Part shown: positions 8,425 to 16,288 of the stretch, piece by piece | Layout: each line of letters opens with the position of its first letter | How positions within the stretch are numbered: position 1 is the first letter of the stretch | Source of the DNA: Herbaspirillum sp. ASV7 | GTDB lineage: Bacteria > Pseudomonadota > Gammaproteobacteria > Burkholderiales > Burkholderiaceae_D | DNA: 64,000 bases | NCBI RefSeq assembly: GCF_016429215.1 | Contig: NZ_JAELUH010000002.1 | Coordinates: 124,001 to 188,000, forward strand | Direction of reading: 5' to 3' | The notes under the pieces: model-generated | Told to the model about the DNA's origin: nothing | What the model saw: the letters and a program-made list of their open reading frames with translations, nothing else | Databases searched by the model: none | Made by a program: the position numbers and the translations under genes

Positions 8425-9168
8425 ATGATCAAACGTCTTATCGCTGCACTCGCCCTGGCAAGTGGCACCCTCTCCCCCACCTTCCCCGCCTTCGCCGCTG
8501 ATTTCTCGCAATGTCCGCAGTTCTTCGCCGGCGGCGTGCCGCCCTCGGTACCCGCCTTGCAGGCCCGTGGTCCGCGCGCCCTGTGCTTTGACGCCTTCGC
8601 CGTCATGTACTCCGGCACCAGCAAGACCCCGGTGTACGTGGCCGAACGCCTCAATCGCGCCCAGTTGATCGACGCCAAGGATGAAGAACGCACCAACCGC
8701 TTCTACGAAGAAGCCCGCCTGCCCTCGGCCGACCGTTCTCACCTGAACGACTACAAGGGCAGCGGATTCGATCGCGGCCACATGGCACCGGCCGCCGACA
8801 TGCCCACCGCCCAGGCCATGGCGCAGTCCTTCTCGCTGGCCAACATGGTGCCGCAGGCACCGGTGAACAACCGCAAGTCGTGGGCCGGCATCGAAAAGGC
8901 CACCCGCAAATACGCCATGCGCGCCGATGGCGATGTCTATGTGATCTCCGGCCCGGTATTCGATGCCCATCCTTCCACCATCGGCGCAGGCAACGTGGCC
9001 GTGCCGACGCATCTGTTCAAGCTGGTCTATGACGCGAGCTCGCATCGCGCCTGGGCGCACTGGATCGACAACACCGATGAGGCGCGCGCAGGCAAGCCGA
9101 TCAGCTATGCGGAACTGGTGCAGCGGACCGGGATCCAGTTCCTGCCCAAGGCCGACGTTCGTCAGTGA
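8425..9168 (+). CDS. Secreted DNA/RNA non-specific endonuclease (NucA family)
   Basis: 247 aa with a signal peptide ending near AFAA (residue ~25). The catalytic motif is DRGHMAPAAD (D116-R-G-H119, H119 the general base), and the metal-binding asparagine lies in QAPVNNRKSW (~144-153). Further family blocks are VYVISGPVF and VPTHLFKLVYD. Such beta-beta-alpha metal nucleases degrade DNA and RNA outside the cytoplasm for nutrient recovery or transformation control. No inhibitor gene is adjacent, consistent with a periplasmic/secreted enzyme. Monocistronic and convergent with the PaiB-like gene. Confidence 0.93.
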   Translation: MIKRLIAALALASGTLSPTFPAFAADFSQCPQFFAGGVPPSVPALQARGPRALCFDAFAVMYSGTSKTPVYVAERLNRAQLIDAKDEERTNRFYEEARLPSADRSHLNDYKGSGFDRGHMAPAADMPTAQAMAQSFSLANMVPQAPVNNRKSWAGIEKATRKYAMRADGDVYVISGPVFDAHPSTIGAGNVAVPTHLFKLVYDASSHRAWAHWIDNTDEARAGKPISYAELVQRTGIQFLPKADVRQ

Positions 9169-9227
9169 CTAAGCAGCGACTGAGCAGTGAGCAGGCGCAG
9201 GAGCTCTGCCGTCGGCAGACTATGTAG

Positions 9228-9869
9228 CTATTGCGCCTGCTCTTTCTCGTCGGCCGCCCGCAGGGTGGCGTCGCCCAGGATATGCGCGCCACGCGCCTTC
9301 AACTGCTCGCCGACGCTGCGCACATCGCGCACTTCCTTGTTCTGGCTCAGCTTGGTCTTGCCGACCAGGCTGGTGATCTCGATCTCGATGCCGACGACGG
9401 CCTTGAGCAGGCTGTCGATATAGTCGGCGGGGGCATCCGACATCTTCCAGGGCTGCGGCATGGCGGCCTCATGCTGGCGTGTCAGGCGCGCCACCACGCC
9501 GCGCACGTAGCGCTCGTCGTCACGGATGGTGATGCGGCCGCGGGCGTGCACGACCATGTAGTTCCAGGTCGGCACCTGCTTGTGATGGTCCTGCTTGCTG
9601 GGATACCAGGTCGGCGAGATGTACGAGTCGGCCGCCTTGAAGACCACCAGCACCTCGTCGCCATCCTGCACATCCTGCCAGACCGGATTGGCGCGCGCCA
9701 CGTGGGCCGACAGCAGGCCCTGGGGGCCGCCCTCAAGCAGCTCGAAGGGGATGTGGTTGGCATCCAGCCCGCTCTTGCCGTGCGTCACCAGCAGGCCGAA
9801 CGGGTAGGTTTTGATGAATTCCTTCAGCGCGTCCTGATCGGTCTGGCTGAAATGCGCTGGCACGTACAT
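9228..9869 (-). CDS. PaiB-like FMN-binding negative transcriptional regulator family protein
   Basis: 213 aa. Start set at ATG 9869 (MYVPAHFSQTD), the conserved family N-terminus; the frame extends upstream to 9944 without homology. The fold is a split-barrel flavin-binding protein: MYVPxHF, FGLLVTHGKSGLDANHIPFEL, LLSAHVARANPVW, YISPTWYPSKQDHHKQVPTWNYMVVHARG and the C-terminal VGIEIEITSLVGKTKLSQNK are all PaiB hallmarks. Family members are annotated as repressors of sporulation/protease genes in Bacillus, but biochemical function in proteobacteria is unclear; an oxidoreductase or flavin-storage role is possible. Confidence 0.88.
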   Translation of the reverse strand: MYVPAHFSQTDQDALKEFIKTYPFGLLVTHGKSGLDANHIPFELLEGGPQGLLSAHVARANPVWQDVQDGDEVLVVFKAADSYISPTWYPSKQDHHKQVPTWNYMVVHARGRITIRDDERYVRGVVARLTRQHEAAMPQPWKMSDAPADYIDSLLKAVVGIEIEITSLVGKTKLSQNKEVRDVRSVGEQLKARGAHILGDATLRAADEKEQAQ

Positions 9870-9953
9870 GGGGCTGGCTCCTGGTGTAATGGCGAAACGA
9901 TCGATATCCGGCCACCACTGTAGCGGCGAAGTGGCTCCATTCATAGATCCAGT

Positions 9954-12620
9954 TCAAACAATTTCCAGGGAGCCAGGATGGGCTCCGCCGAGCATCTGCG
10001 ACCCGCTGTTGCCGGCCATCCAGTCCACCAGTTGCGTCAGCGCCATCGGCCGTGCAAACAGGTAGCCCTGCACATACTCGCAGCCCATGGCGCGCAGTAT
10101 GGCGGCCTGGGCTTCGGTTTCCACCCCTTCGGCCACGCAGGACATCTGCAGGGACCTGGCAATGCCGACGATGGCCGGCAGCACCGAGGATGCGCGCCCC
10201 GGCTCGGTGGAACGGACGATGAAGGAGCGATCCAGTTTGACGCAATCGAAGTCGAAATCGTGCAGGGTCGATAGCGACGAGTAGCCTGTGCCGAAGTCAT
10301 CCAGGCACAGCCCGAAGCCGAGCGCGCTCAATTGCCGGAACTGTGCGTGCAGATGGTGAGCGTCGTCGATGAGCAGGCTCTCGGTCAGCTCCAGCGTGAT
10401 CAGCGATGGCGCCACGCCAGCGGCCAGGATGATATCGCGCACCTGTTCGAAGAAATGCACGTTCATGGCCTGCCGCACCGACACATTCACGTGCGCCGTG
10501 AAGCCGGCATGCAGCAGCCCCTGGCGCTGCAACTGCGCCACGTCGGCGGCCACCTTGCCAAACGCCAGTGCGCCCAGTTGCGAGATACGCTCGCTACGCT
10601 CGGCCAGCGGGATGAACTCGGCCGGCGAGACCGCACCGAACTGTGGCGACTGCCAGCGCATGAGCGCTTCGACACCATGCAGGCGTCCATTCTGCAGGTC
10701 GCAGATGGGCTGGTAGACCATGGTGAATTCATCCTCGATATGGGCCGAATCCATCGCTGCCAGCAGCGCTTGCACGCGCTCTTCCTTCTCCAGCATGGCC
10801 TGCTGGAACACGCAATAGCCGCCCCCGCCGGGCTGCTGCGCCTGGCGCAGGGCGATCACGGCATTGGCCAGGCTCTTCTCCATCGCCGCCCGGCTGCGCT
10901 CGCCGCAATGGCTCACGCCGAAGCACAGGAACACCCGCACCTCTTCGGCAACACCCGTGCCCAGGACCATTTCGGTGGCCTGCCTGAGCCTGGCCAGGAT
11001 CGCTTCGTGTTCCTGCGGCGCGCCCAGCATCACCAGAGCCACGCGACTCTCGCTGTAACGGCAGCGCACCATCTGCACCTCCGGAAAGTCCGCCCAGATC
11101 GGCAGGACCTGCGCGCACAGGCTCTGCCACAGATGCCTCAGGGCGACCTTGTTGAGGGTATCGGCCAGCTGGGCATAGTGGCTGATTTCCACCATGCACA
11201 CCGTGGCCTGTTGCCAGGCCGTGCTTTCCAGGCGGTCAATGGCGCCGATGGGGCTCAGGAGGCCGCTTTCCTGATCCAGGTCGACCTTCTCGCGCAGCTC
11301 CTGGTAGAGCTTGTAGAGGCTGCCCGCCATGCGCGAGACGGCATCCTGCACCGAGACGATCTCTTCGATGGCCCAGCCCTTGGGATAGAGCAGCTCGAAA
11401 CGGTGCGTGCTCATCACGTCGCGGAACGCCACCTGCTCGGCCTGGTGGCGCAAGCGCATCAGGGGGAAGGTGACGCTGCCGCGATAGACGCGGATCAGGA
11501 CATAGGCGCCAGCGACGATAAAGGCCAAGGCGATCCAGCTGATCCAGAAGAAACCGTTGAACACCGACAGCAACTGCTCACGCGAGGAAATCACCAGCAC
11601 CCGGTAGTGCGTCAGTTCGCTGGGGGCGCCGTCGATCTTGGAGAGTGGCTGCTGGTAGATCAGGAACTTGCCCTGCGAATCGGTCTTCAGGTTGATCAGG
11701 CCGGCGTTGCCCGACAGCCGCGAGGTGACGAATTCGCTGAAGCGCGGCTTGCCGTCCTTGCCCTCCAGCAGGAAATGGCGGTCGACCGCGCCCAGGCGTT
11801 CGGACTTCAGCAGCACCCGGTCATGGTCATCGACGATGAAGACACCCGCCACCAGCGACTGCCGGATCGCTGCATTGAGCAGCTGCTGCAGGCGCACCGG
11901 CGACAGGTCCACGGCGATCACGCCCTGGTCCTCGGGGGAGCGGTTGACCGGGCAGGTGATGGAGGCATTCCATTGGGCGTCGGCGCCCATGCTGAAATAG
12001 ATGGAGGAGACCTGCGGGCATTCGTCGGTGGCATTGGCGTACCAGGGACGCTTGCGGGGATCGTAGTCGCGAGTGACGCCTACCGGGATGATGCCGTCGG
12101 CATCGGGCCGCTGGTCGAACTGTTGCAGTCCGGGATGGCGCGCATCCTGCAGGTAATAGTCGAGGCTGCCTTCGCCCTTGAGATTGAGCGCAATCAGCTC
12201 ACCCTGGCTGTTGCCGAACTGGACGTAGGAAAACCGCGGCTCTTCGGTATTCTCGCGTCGCGCCAGCGCTTCGATGAAGCGCGTCAGCGGACGCAGGTCG
12301 CCGTGCAAGGGAATCGAGGACTCCAGCATCAGGCCCTGCATCTGCTTGATGAAGACGCCACCGGCCAGGTATTCGGAACGGAAACCTTCGAGCACACGAT
12401 TGACCTCGCGCTCCAGCAGGGGCTGCACGATCTTTTCTTCCAGGTCGTGCTGCAGCCAGAAGAAACCGGCCGCACCAAACAGCGTCAGGAAACCGATGAA
12501 GCAGATCAGGGCGCCGAAAATCAGCTGGCCAATCTTCCACTGGTGATCTCTTCTCAGAAAACGCATACCCACAATCGCCACTCCCCCGCTCCCATGCCGC
12601 CGCCGCAGGCGCTCGCTCAT
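9954..12620 (-). CDS. Membrane-bound EAL-domain c-di-GMP phosphodiesterase with extracytoplasmic sensor
   Basis: 888 aa. A first membrane segment (~30-55) precedes a ~300-residue extracytoplasmic dCache-like domain containing YDPRKRPWY, typical of ligand-binding Cache sensors. A second segment (~WISWIALAFIVAGAYVLIRVY) leads to a linker, then a GGDEF-like region that has lost its signature (RYSESRVALVML in its place), and finally an EAL domain. The EAL domain keeps catalytic elements: VYQPICDL, GVEALMRW, NVSVRQ, LELTES, LDDFGTGYSS, KLDRSF, AEGVET and QGYLFARP. It should hydrolyse c-di-GMP in response to a small external ligand. A later start at 12566 (MRFLRRDHQWK) is possible. Confidence 0.9.
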   Translation of the reverse strand: MSERLRRRHGSGGVAIVGMRFLRRDHQWKIGQLIFGALICFIGFLTLFGAAGFFWLQHDLEEKIVQPLLEREVNRVLEGFRSEYLAGGVFIKQMQGLMLESSIPLHGDLRPLTRFIEALARRENTEEPRFSYVQFGNSQGELIALNLKGEGSLDYYLQDARHPGLQQFDQRPDADGIIPVGVTRDYDPRKRPWYANATDECPQVSSIYFSMGADAQWNASITCPVNRSPEDQGVIAVDLSPVRLQQLLNAAIRQSLVAGVFIVDDHDRVLLKSERLGAVDRHFLLEGKDGKPRFSEFVTSRLSGNAGLINLKTDSQGKFLIYQQPLSKIDGAPSELTHYRVLVISSREQLLSVFNGFFWISWIALAFIVAGAYVLIRVYRGSVTFPLMRLRHQAEQVAFRDVMSTHRFELLYPKGWAIEEIVSVQDAVSRMAGSLYKLYQELREKVDLDQESGLLSPIGAIDRLESTAWQQATVCMVEISHYAQLADTLNKVALRHLWQSLCAQVLPIWADFPEVQMVRCRYSESRVALVMLGAPQEHEAILARLRQATEMVLGTGVAEEVRVFLCFGVSHCGERSRAAMEKSLANAVIALRQAQQPGGGGYCVFQQAMLEKEERVQALLAAMDSAHIEDEFTMVYQPICDLQNGRLHGVEALMRWQSPQFGAVSPAEFIPLAERSERISQLGALAFGKVAADVAQLQRQGLLHAGFTAHVNVSVRQAMNVHFFEQVRDIILAAGVAPSLITLELTESLLIDDAHHLHAQFRQLSALGFGLCLDDFGTGYSSLSTLHDFDFDCVKLDRSFIVRSTEPGRASSVLPAIVGIARSLQMSCVAEGVETEAQAAILRAMGCEYVQGYLFARPMALTQLVDWMAGNSGSQMLGGAHPGSLEIV

Positions 12621-12822
12621 CGATGGTGCGCCCTTCCAGTCATCCGGCGATCTCGTGATCCTGGTGATCTAGTGATCCTGTGCCGCAGTATCCTGGCGAA
12701 CCCACGCCCCATGTCGAAGCGACTCCCTGAACGCCGTTCTTGAAGACGGTCTTTGCCGATTGAATCTATCAGGAAAAAACACGATCTCGCATCTTTTTTT
12801 GCAATCATGCCTTGATGCAATG

Positions 12823-12858
12823 CGATGTGAGGCGAATTTCGGCAAATCCGCCACATCG
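12823..12858. promoter_or_regulatory. Long imperfect palindrome/hairpin
   Basis: Outer arms CGATGTG (12823-12829) and CACATCG (12852-12858), inner arms GGCGAATTT (12831-12839) and AAATCCGCC (12844-12852), centre CGGC; one bulged A at 12830 and one inner mismatch. No U-run follows. Could be an operator or RNA hairpin between the two divergent genes. Confidence 0.4.
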
Positions 12859-12969
12859 TCACGCCGGCAGGAGCGGCCTGGGCGCCGGCTCGGATCGGCT
12901 ACCACAACGCCTCCCCAGGGGCAATGCTCCAGAACCCCAGTGTGACGAAAGCGCCATTGCGGTTTTCAT

Positions 12970-12988
12970 GCCAATTCAGTAGATTGGC
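12970..12988. promoter_or_regulatory. GCCAAT-N7-ATTGGC palindrome upstream of the AraC gene
   Basis: Perfect 6-bp inverted repeat with a 7-nt spacer, 218-236 bp upstream of the AraC start codon. Size and symmetry suit a dimeric regulator; no known consensus recognised. Confidence 0.3.
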
Positions 12989-13205
12989 GAAAAAATTACA
13001 AGTCCGAGAGACACCCACGAAGGTGCTCCGAGACAACGGAGACGACAGACATCATGCCTGCCCCTTACCCTGGCCCAAGGACATCCACCCTTGGCTGCGC
13101 GCGTGCCTTTGCCGTTTCCGGATGCTGGTCCGTCTCATGTGCGATCCGTCTGGCCTGACTGGCGCGGATTTTGCATGAAACCGCAAAAACATAAGGAGCC
13201 GCGCC

Positions 13206-14198
13206 ATGTATTCCCGTGATTTTTCCGTCCACACCGTGCAGTTCTCGGATGTCGACGAGCAAGCCAGCATGCTGACCGGATGGCAGCAGGAGTATCAGCA
13301 GCTGGGAAGTGGCCGCTTCGTCGGCGCGCTCTCGACGGTGCAGACCGAGGAGTTCTCCTTCATCCGCGAAAGCACCAACACGGCCCTGCATGAGCGCATC
13401 ATGCCGCCGCCCGACCAGGTCGTCATCGGCATCTGCGATACCAGCGTGGAAGGCCACTTGCTCAATGGCCGCCCGCTCACCCGCGACCTGCTCATCGTGC
13501 TCGATGGCAGCCGCGCCCACCATATCCGCACCACCGGCCCCATCGAATTGCTTGGCCTGTCGGTGCCGCGCGAGCTGTTCCTGGCGCAGCTGCACGAGCA
13601 GGATCATGCCAGCCTGCGCAAGTGGCTGGACCTGTCGGTGATGCAGATCGATGCTGCTGCCGCCAGCATGCTGCGCCAGTACTTCGCGCTGGCCTCAGAC
13701 CTGCTGCAACATCCCGCAGCCGGCCCGGCGCGCAGTTTCAGCCCACGCGCCCTGGCCTCCACCGCCATCAGCAACGTGGCCCTGGCATTGTCGCTGCAGC
13801 AGGGACATCACGAACTGGAAGCCACCCTGCCCTCGCGCCAGCGCCGCGAGCGCATCGTCCAACATGCCATCGACTACATGCGTCAGCATGCCGGCGACGA
13901 GATCGGCATCCTCGACGTCTGTCGCGCCACCCATGTCAGCCGCCGCACGCTGCAATATTGCTTCGAGGAGCGACTGGATATCTCGCCCCTGCAATACCTC
14001 AAGGCCCTGCGGCTGAACGCCGCCCATCGCGAGATCAAGCGCCGCCATGCCCAGCAGCGCGCCTGCGACCGGCAAGACACCATCGGCAACCTGGCCGCCC
14101 TGTGCGGCTTCAACCACCCCAGCCGCTTTGCTTCCGAATACAAGAAGATGTTCGGCGTGCTGCCTTCCGAGACGGCCTTGCAGGTCACCCGCAACTGA
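13206..14198 (+). CDS. AraC-family transcriptional regulator
   Basis: 330 aa. The N-terminal ~200 residues form a cupin-like sensor region (SDVDEQASMLTGWQQEYQQLGSGRFVGAL) seen in EutR/FeaR-type AraC proteins. The C-terminal ~110 residues carry two helix-turn-helix units: IGILDVCRATHVSRRTLQYCFEERLDISPLQYLKALRL and the second around IGNLAALCGFNHPSRFASEYKKMFGVLPSE. AAGGAG precedes ATG. Next on the same strand is the DUF1329/DUF1302/RND cluster, and an amine oxidase and aldehyde dehydrogenase lie further on. FeaR/TynR-type regulators control such aromatic amine genes, so control of this block is a reasonable inference but not shown. Confidence 0.88.
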   Translation: MYSRDFSVHTVQFSDVDEQASMLTGWQQEYQQLGSGRFVGALSTVQTEEFSFIRESTNTALHERIMPPPDQVVIGICDTSVEGHLLNGRPLTRDLLIVLDGSRAHHIRTTGPIELLGLSVPRELFLAQLHEQDHASLRKWLDLSVMQIDAAAASMLRQYFALASDLLQHPAAGPARSFSPRALASTAISNVALALSLQQGHHELEATLPSRQRRERIVQHAIDYMRQHAGDEIGILDVCRATHVSRRTLQYCFEERLDISPLQYLKALRLNAAHREIKRRHAQQRACDRQDTIGNLAALCGFNHPSRFASEYKKMFGVLPSETALQVTRN

Positions 14199-14205
14199 GA
14201 CCACG

Positions 14206-14235
14206 GCCACTTGGTAACAGCGGTTACCAAGTGGC
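14206..14235 (+). terminator. 13-bp perfect inverted repeat after the AraC gene
   Basis: GCCACTTGGTAAC (14206-14218) and GTTACCAAGTGGC (14223-14235) form a perfect stem with a 4-nt loop, beginning 8 bp after the stop. A C/T-rich tract rather than a U-run follows. It may terminate AraC transcription or serve as an operator for the downstream export cluster. Confidence 0.5.
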
Positions 14236-14896
14236 TGTCTGCTCTCTGTCCCCTCTCTACCCCCTCTTTGTTCTCTGCTTGTCCCGGCTTGTGCGATTTT
14301 GGGGCGTTTGCCTATCCGTTTTCGGCAAATTCCTTCCTGCCGCACCGACCGGGGTCGTCAGCCTCCCATCCAGAATACGAGCAATCATTTCACTTGCTTG
14401 CGGCCATCGTTGCATTAACGGCGAATCAGTCAACAATAAGAGTCGCCGCCACAGTGAAATTTCTCAGCCGGCGCATAATCCGCTCGCACTCCCATCGCCG
14501 CGCCGGGTCGCTCCACGCCACTTCCCTCTGCTCTGCAATCCGCCCGCCAGGCCGGCCGCATCGTGTCGCGCATCATTTTGGACAGTGGTATTTCAGCGCC
14601 ACGCGCTCGGTTTGCTAAAAGCGGCTAACGGTGACAAGCCCGCCGATTCTAAATTCTCTCTCGTCCACTGTTCTCAAAAAGCTACCTATCAAGGACGCCG
14701 CCATAAGCGAGTCAGATCGCCATTTCGTCAGCTCGATGTCAGGAATGGAGTGCGCCTTACCGGCCCGTAACGATAGGGACTGCCCTGCGAGTCTCAGGAA
14801 ACCGGTCATGTCTCCGGTGTCGGGTTCGGCCTCTCCCTCGTGGCCGAACACCGCCGGTCCACGCACAACACAGCATCACGAAATGGAGAGAGCACG
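14236..14896. other. 660-bp non-coding stretch before the DUF1329 cluster
   Basis: No ORF with codon bias or homology recognised. It is less GC-rich than its neighbours in parts (14370-14470, 14630-14720) and should contain the promoter of the export cluster; a sigma-54-like look at 14598-14616 fails the GG/GC spacing. GGAGAG at 14885-14890 is the ribosome site of the next gene. Confidence 0.4.
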
Positions 14897-16258
14897 ATGA
14901 AGCACATCAACATGGGACTCATGGCCCTGGCGCTGGCCAGCACCTTCGCCCACGCCGCCACCCCGCAGGACCTGGGCGGCAGCCTGACCCCCTTGGGTGG
15001 CGAGAAGGCCGGCGGCAATGGCGTCTCCGAATGGAAGGACGAGAATCCGGCCCTGCCCGGCTGGTCCTACGGCAAGCTGCGTCGCGAGTTCTTCAAGTAC
15101 AAGGACGACAAGAAGACCGACACCATCGATGCCTCCAACGTCGACAAGTACGCCAGCAAACTGACACCCGGCCAGATCGCCCTGATCAAGCAGATCAAGG
15201 GCTACAAGATGGATGTCTACCCCAGCCACCGCTATTGCAGCGCCCCCGATTTCGTCGTCGAGAACACCAAAAAGAACAGCATCGCCAAGATCGGCCCGGA
15301 CGGCTGGAGCCTGGCCGAAGCGGTGGTGCCGGGCATCCCCTTCCCGCTGCCCAAGAGCGGCGAGGAAGCCATGTACAACAGCAAGATGCGCTATCGCGGC
15401 GTGGCCTTCGAACTGAAGTCCACCGTCACCGCCGTCTCGCCGCGCAAGGGCAGCAACGAATGGATCAAGGCCGGTTCGCAGCAGACCATGTACTTCCCCT
15501 GGGCCAACAAGGGCAGCACCAACCTGTCCACGCTGCCGCCGGTGGAGTACTACACCTACTTCGCCTACAACTCGCCCACCGCGCTGGCGGGCCAGGCGCT
15601 GTCGATCGCCACCTTCCTCAACCAGCCCGGCAGCGAGACCTTCTACTACTTCCCCGGCCAGCGCCGCGTGCGCCGCATGCCTTCCTACGCCTACGACTCG
15701 CCGCAGATCGGCATGGAAAACCAGTACACCCTGGATGAGCCCATGGTCTTCAATGGCACGGTGGATCGCTTCGACTGGAAACTGGTCGGCAAGAAAGAGA
15801 TGCTGGTGCCCTACGGCAGCTTCGGCGGCACCGAGTTCAAGACCAAGTTCGAGGACGTCGCCGGCGACGACTTCATCGCCGAGAACGCCCGCCGCTACGA
15901 GCTGCACCGGGTCTGGGTGGTGGAAGCCACCGTCAAGGCCGGCGTGCGCCACCTGGCGCCCAAGCGCACTTTCTATATCGACGAAGACAGCTGGAACCTG
16001 GTCGCCGCCGACGACTACGACGCCCAGGGCAAGCTGTGGAAGCACCGCGAAGCCTATGTGATCCCCGTCTACGAGACCGGCAGCTGCGACCAGGCCGGCT
16101 TTGCCCAGTACAACCTGGCCGAAGGCCGCTACGTGTTCGACCTGCACTCGGTGGGCACCGGCCGCGACCTGGCCTGGGAAGTCGATGGCAAGGGCAATCC
16201 GCGCGCCAAGGCCAGCTTCTACAGCGCCGACAACCTGCGCGCCATCAGCGACCGCTGA
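14897..16258 (+). CDS. DUF1329 periplasmic / outer-membrane-associated protein
   Basis: 453 aa with signal peptide (MGLMALALASTFAHA). Family blocks: TPLGGEKAGNxxG-like start, PGQIALIKQIKGYKMDVYPSHRYC, PLPKSGEEAMYNSKMRYRG, FYYFPGQRRVRRMPSYAYDSPQ, DRFDWKLVGKKEMLVPYG, RYELHRVWVVEATVKAGVRHLAPKRTFYIDEDSW. DUF1329 has a LolA/LolB-like half-barrel fold and is found beside DUF1302 and RND genes in hydrophobic-compound clusters. Start ATG 14897 is preceded by GGAGAG. It is 30 bp from the DUF1302 gene and likely co-transcribed through to the YCF48 gene. Probable role: handling a hydrophobic substrate in the periplasm. Confidence 0.88.
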   Translation: MKHINMGLMALALASTFAHAATPQDLGGSLTPLGGEKAGGNGVSEWKDENPALPGWSYGKLRREFFKYKDDKKTDTIDASNVDKYASKLTPGQIALIKQIKGYKMDVYPSHRYCSAPDFVVENTKKNSIAKIGPDGWSLAEAVVPGIPFPLPKSGEEAMYNSKMRYRGVAFELKSTVTAVSPRKGSNEWIKAGSQQTMYFPWANKGSTNLSTLPPVEYYTYFAYNSPTALAGQALSIATFLNQPGSETFYYFPGQRRVRRMPSYAYDSPQIGMENQYTLDEPMVFNGTVDRFDWKLVGKKEMLVPYGSFGGTEFKTKFEDVAGDDFIAENARRYELHRVWVVEATVKAGVRHLAPKRTFYIDEDSWNLVAADDYDAQGKLWKHREAYVIPVYETGSCDQAGFAQYNLAEGRYVFDLHSVGTGRDLAWEVDGKGNPRAKASFYSADNLRAISDR

Positions 16259-16288
16259 TCACCAGCCAGCAACGGGAGAGAAAAAACA

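Larger units (their letters stand above)
12621..13205. other. 585-bp intergenic region with palindromes between divergent EAL and AraC genes
   Basis: No convincing gene. It contains a long imperfect hairpin at 12823-12858 (CGATGTG and GGCGAATTT pairing with AAATCCGCC/CACATCG, one bulged A) and a 19-bp palindrome GCCAAT-N7-ATTGGC at 12970-12988. The AraC gene has AAGGAG before its ATG. Confidence 0.5.

Noticed and set aside
14592-14616. Possible sigma-54 promoter before the DUF1329 cluster
   Set aside because: The TTTGCT half is present but no GG occurs 10 bp upstream of the GC, so the required spacing fails.
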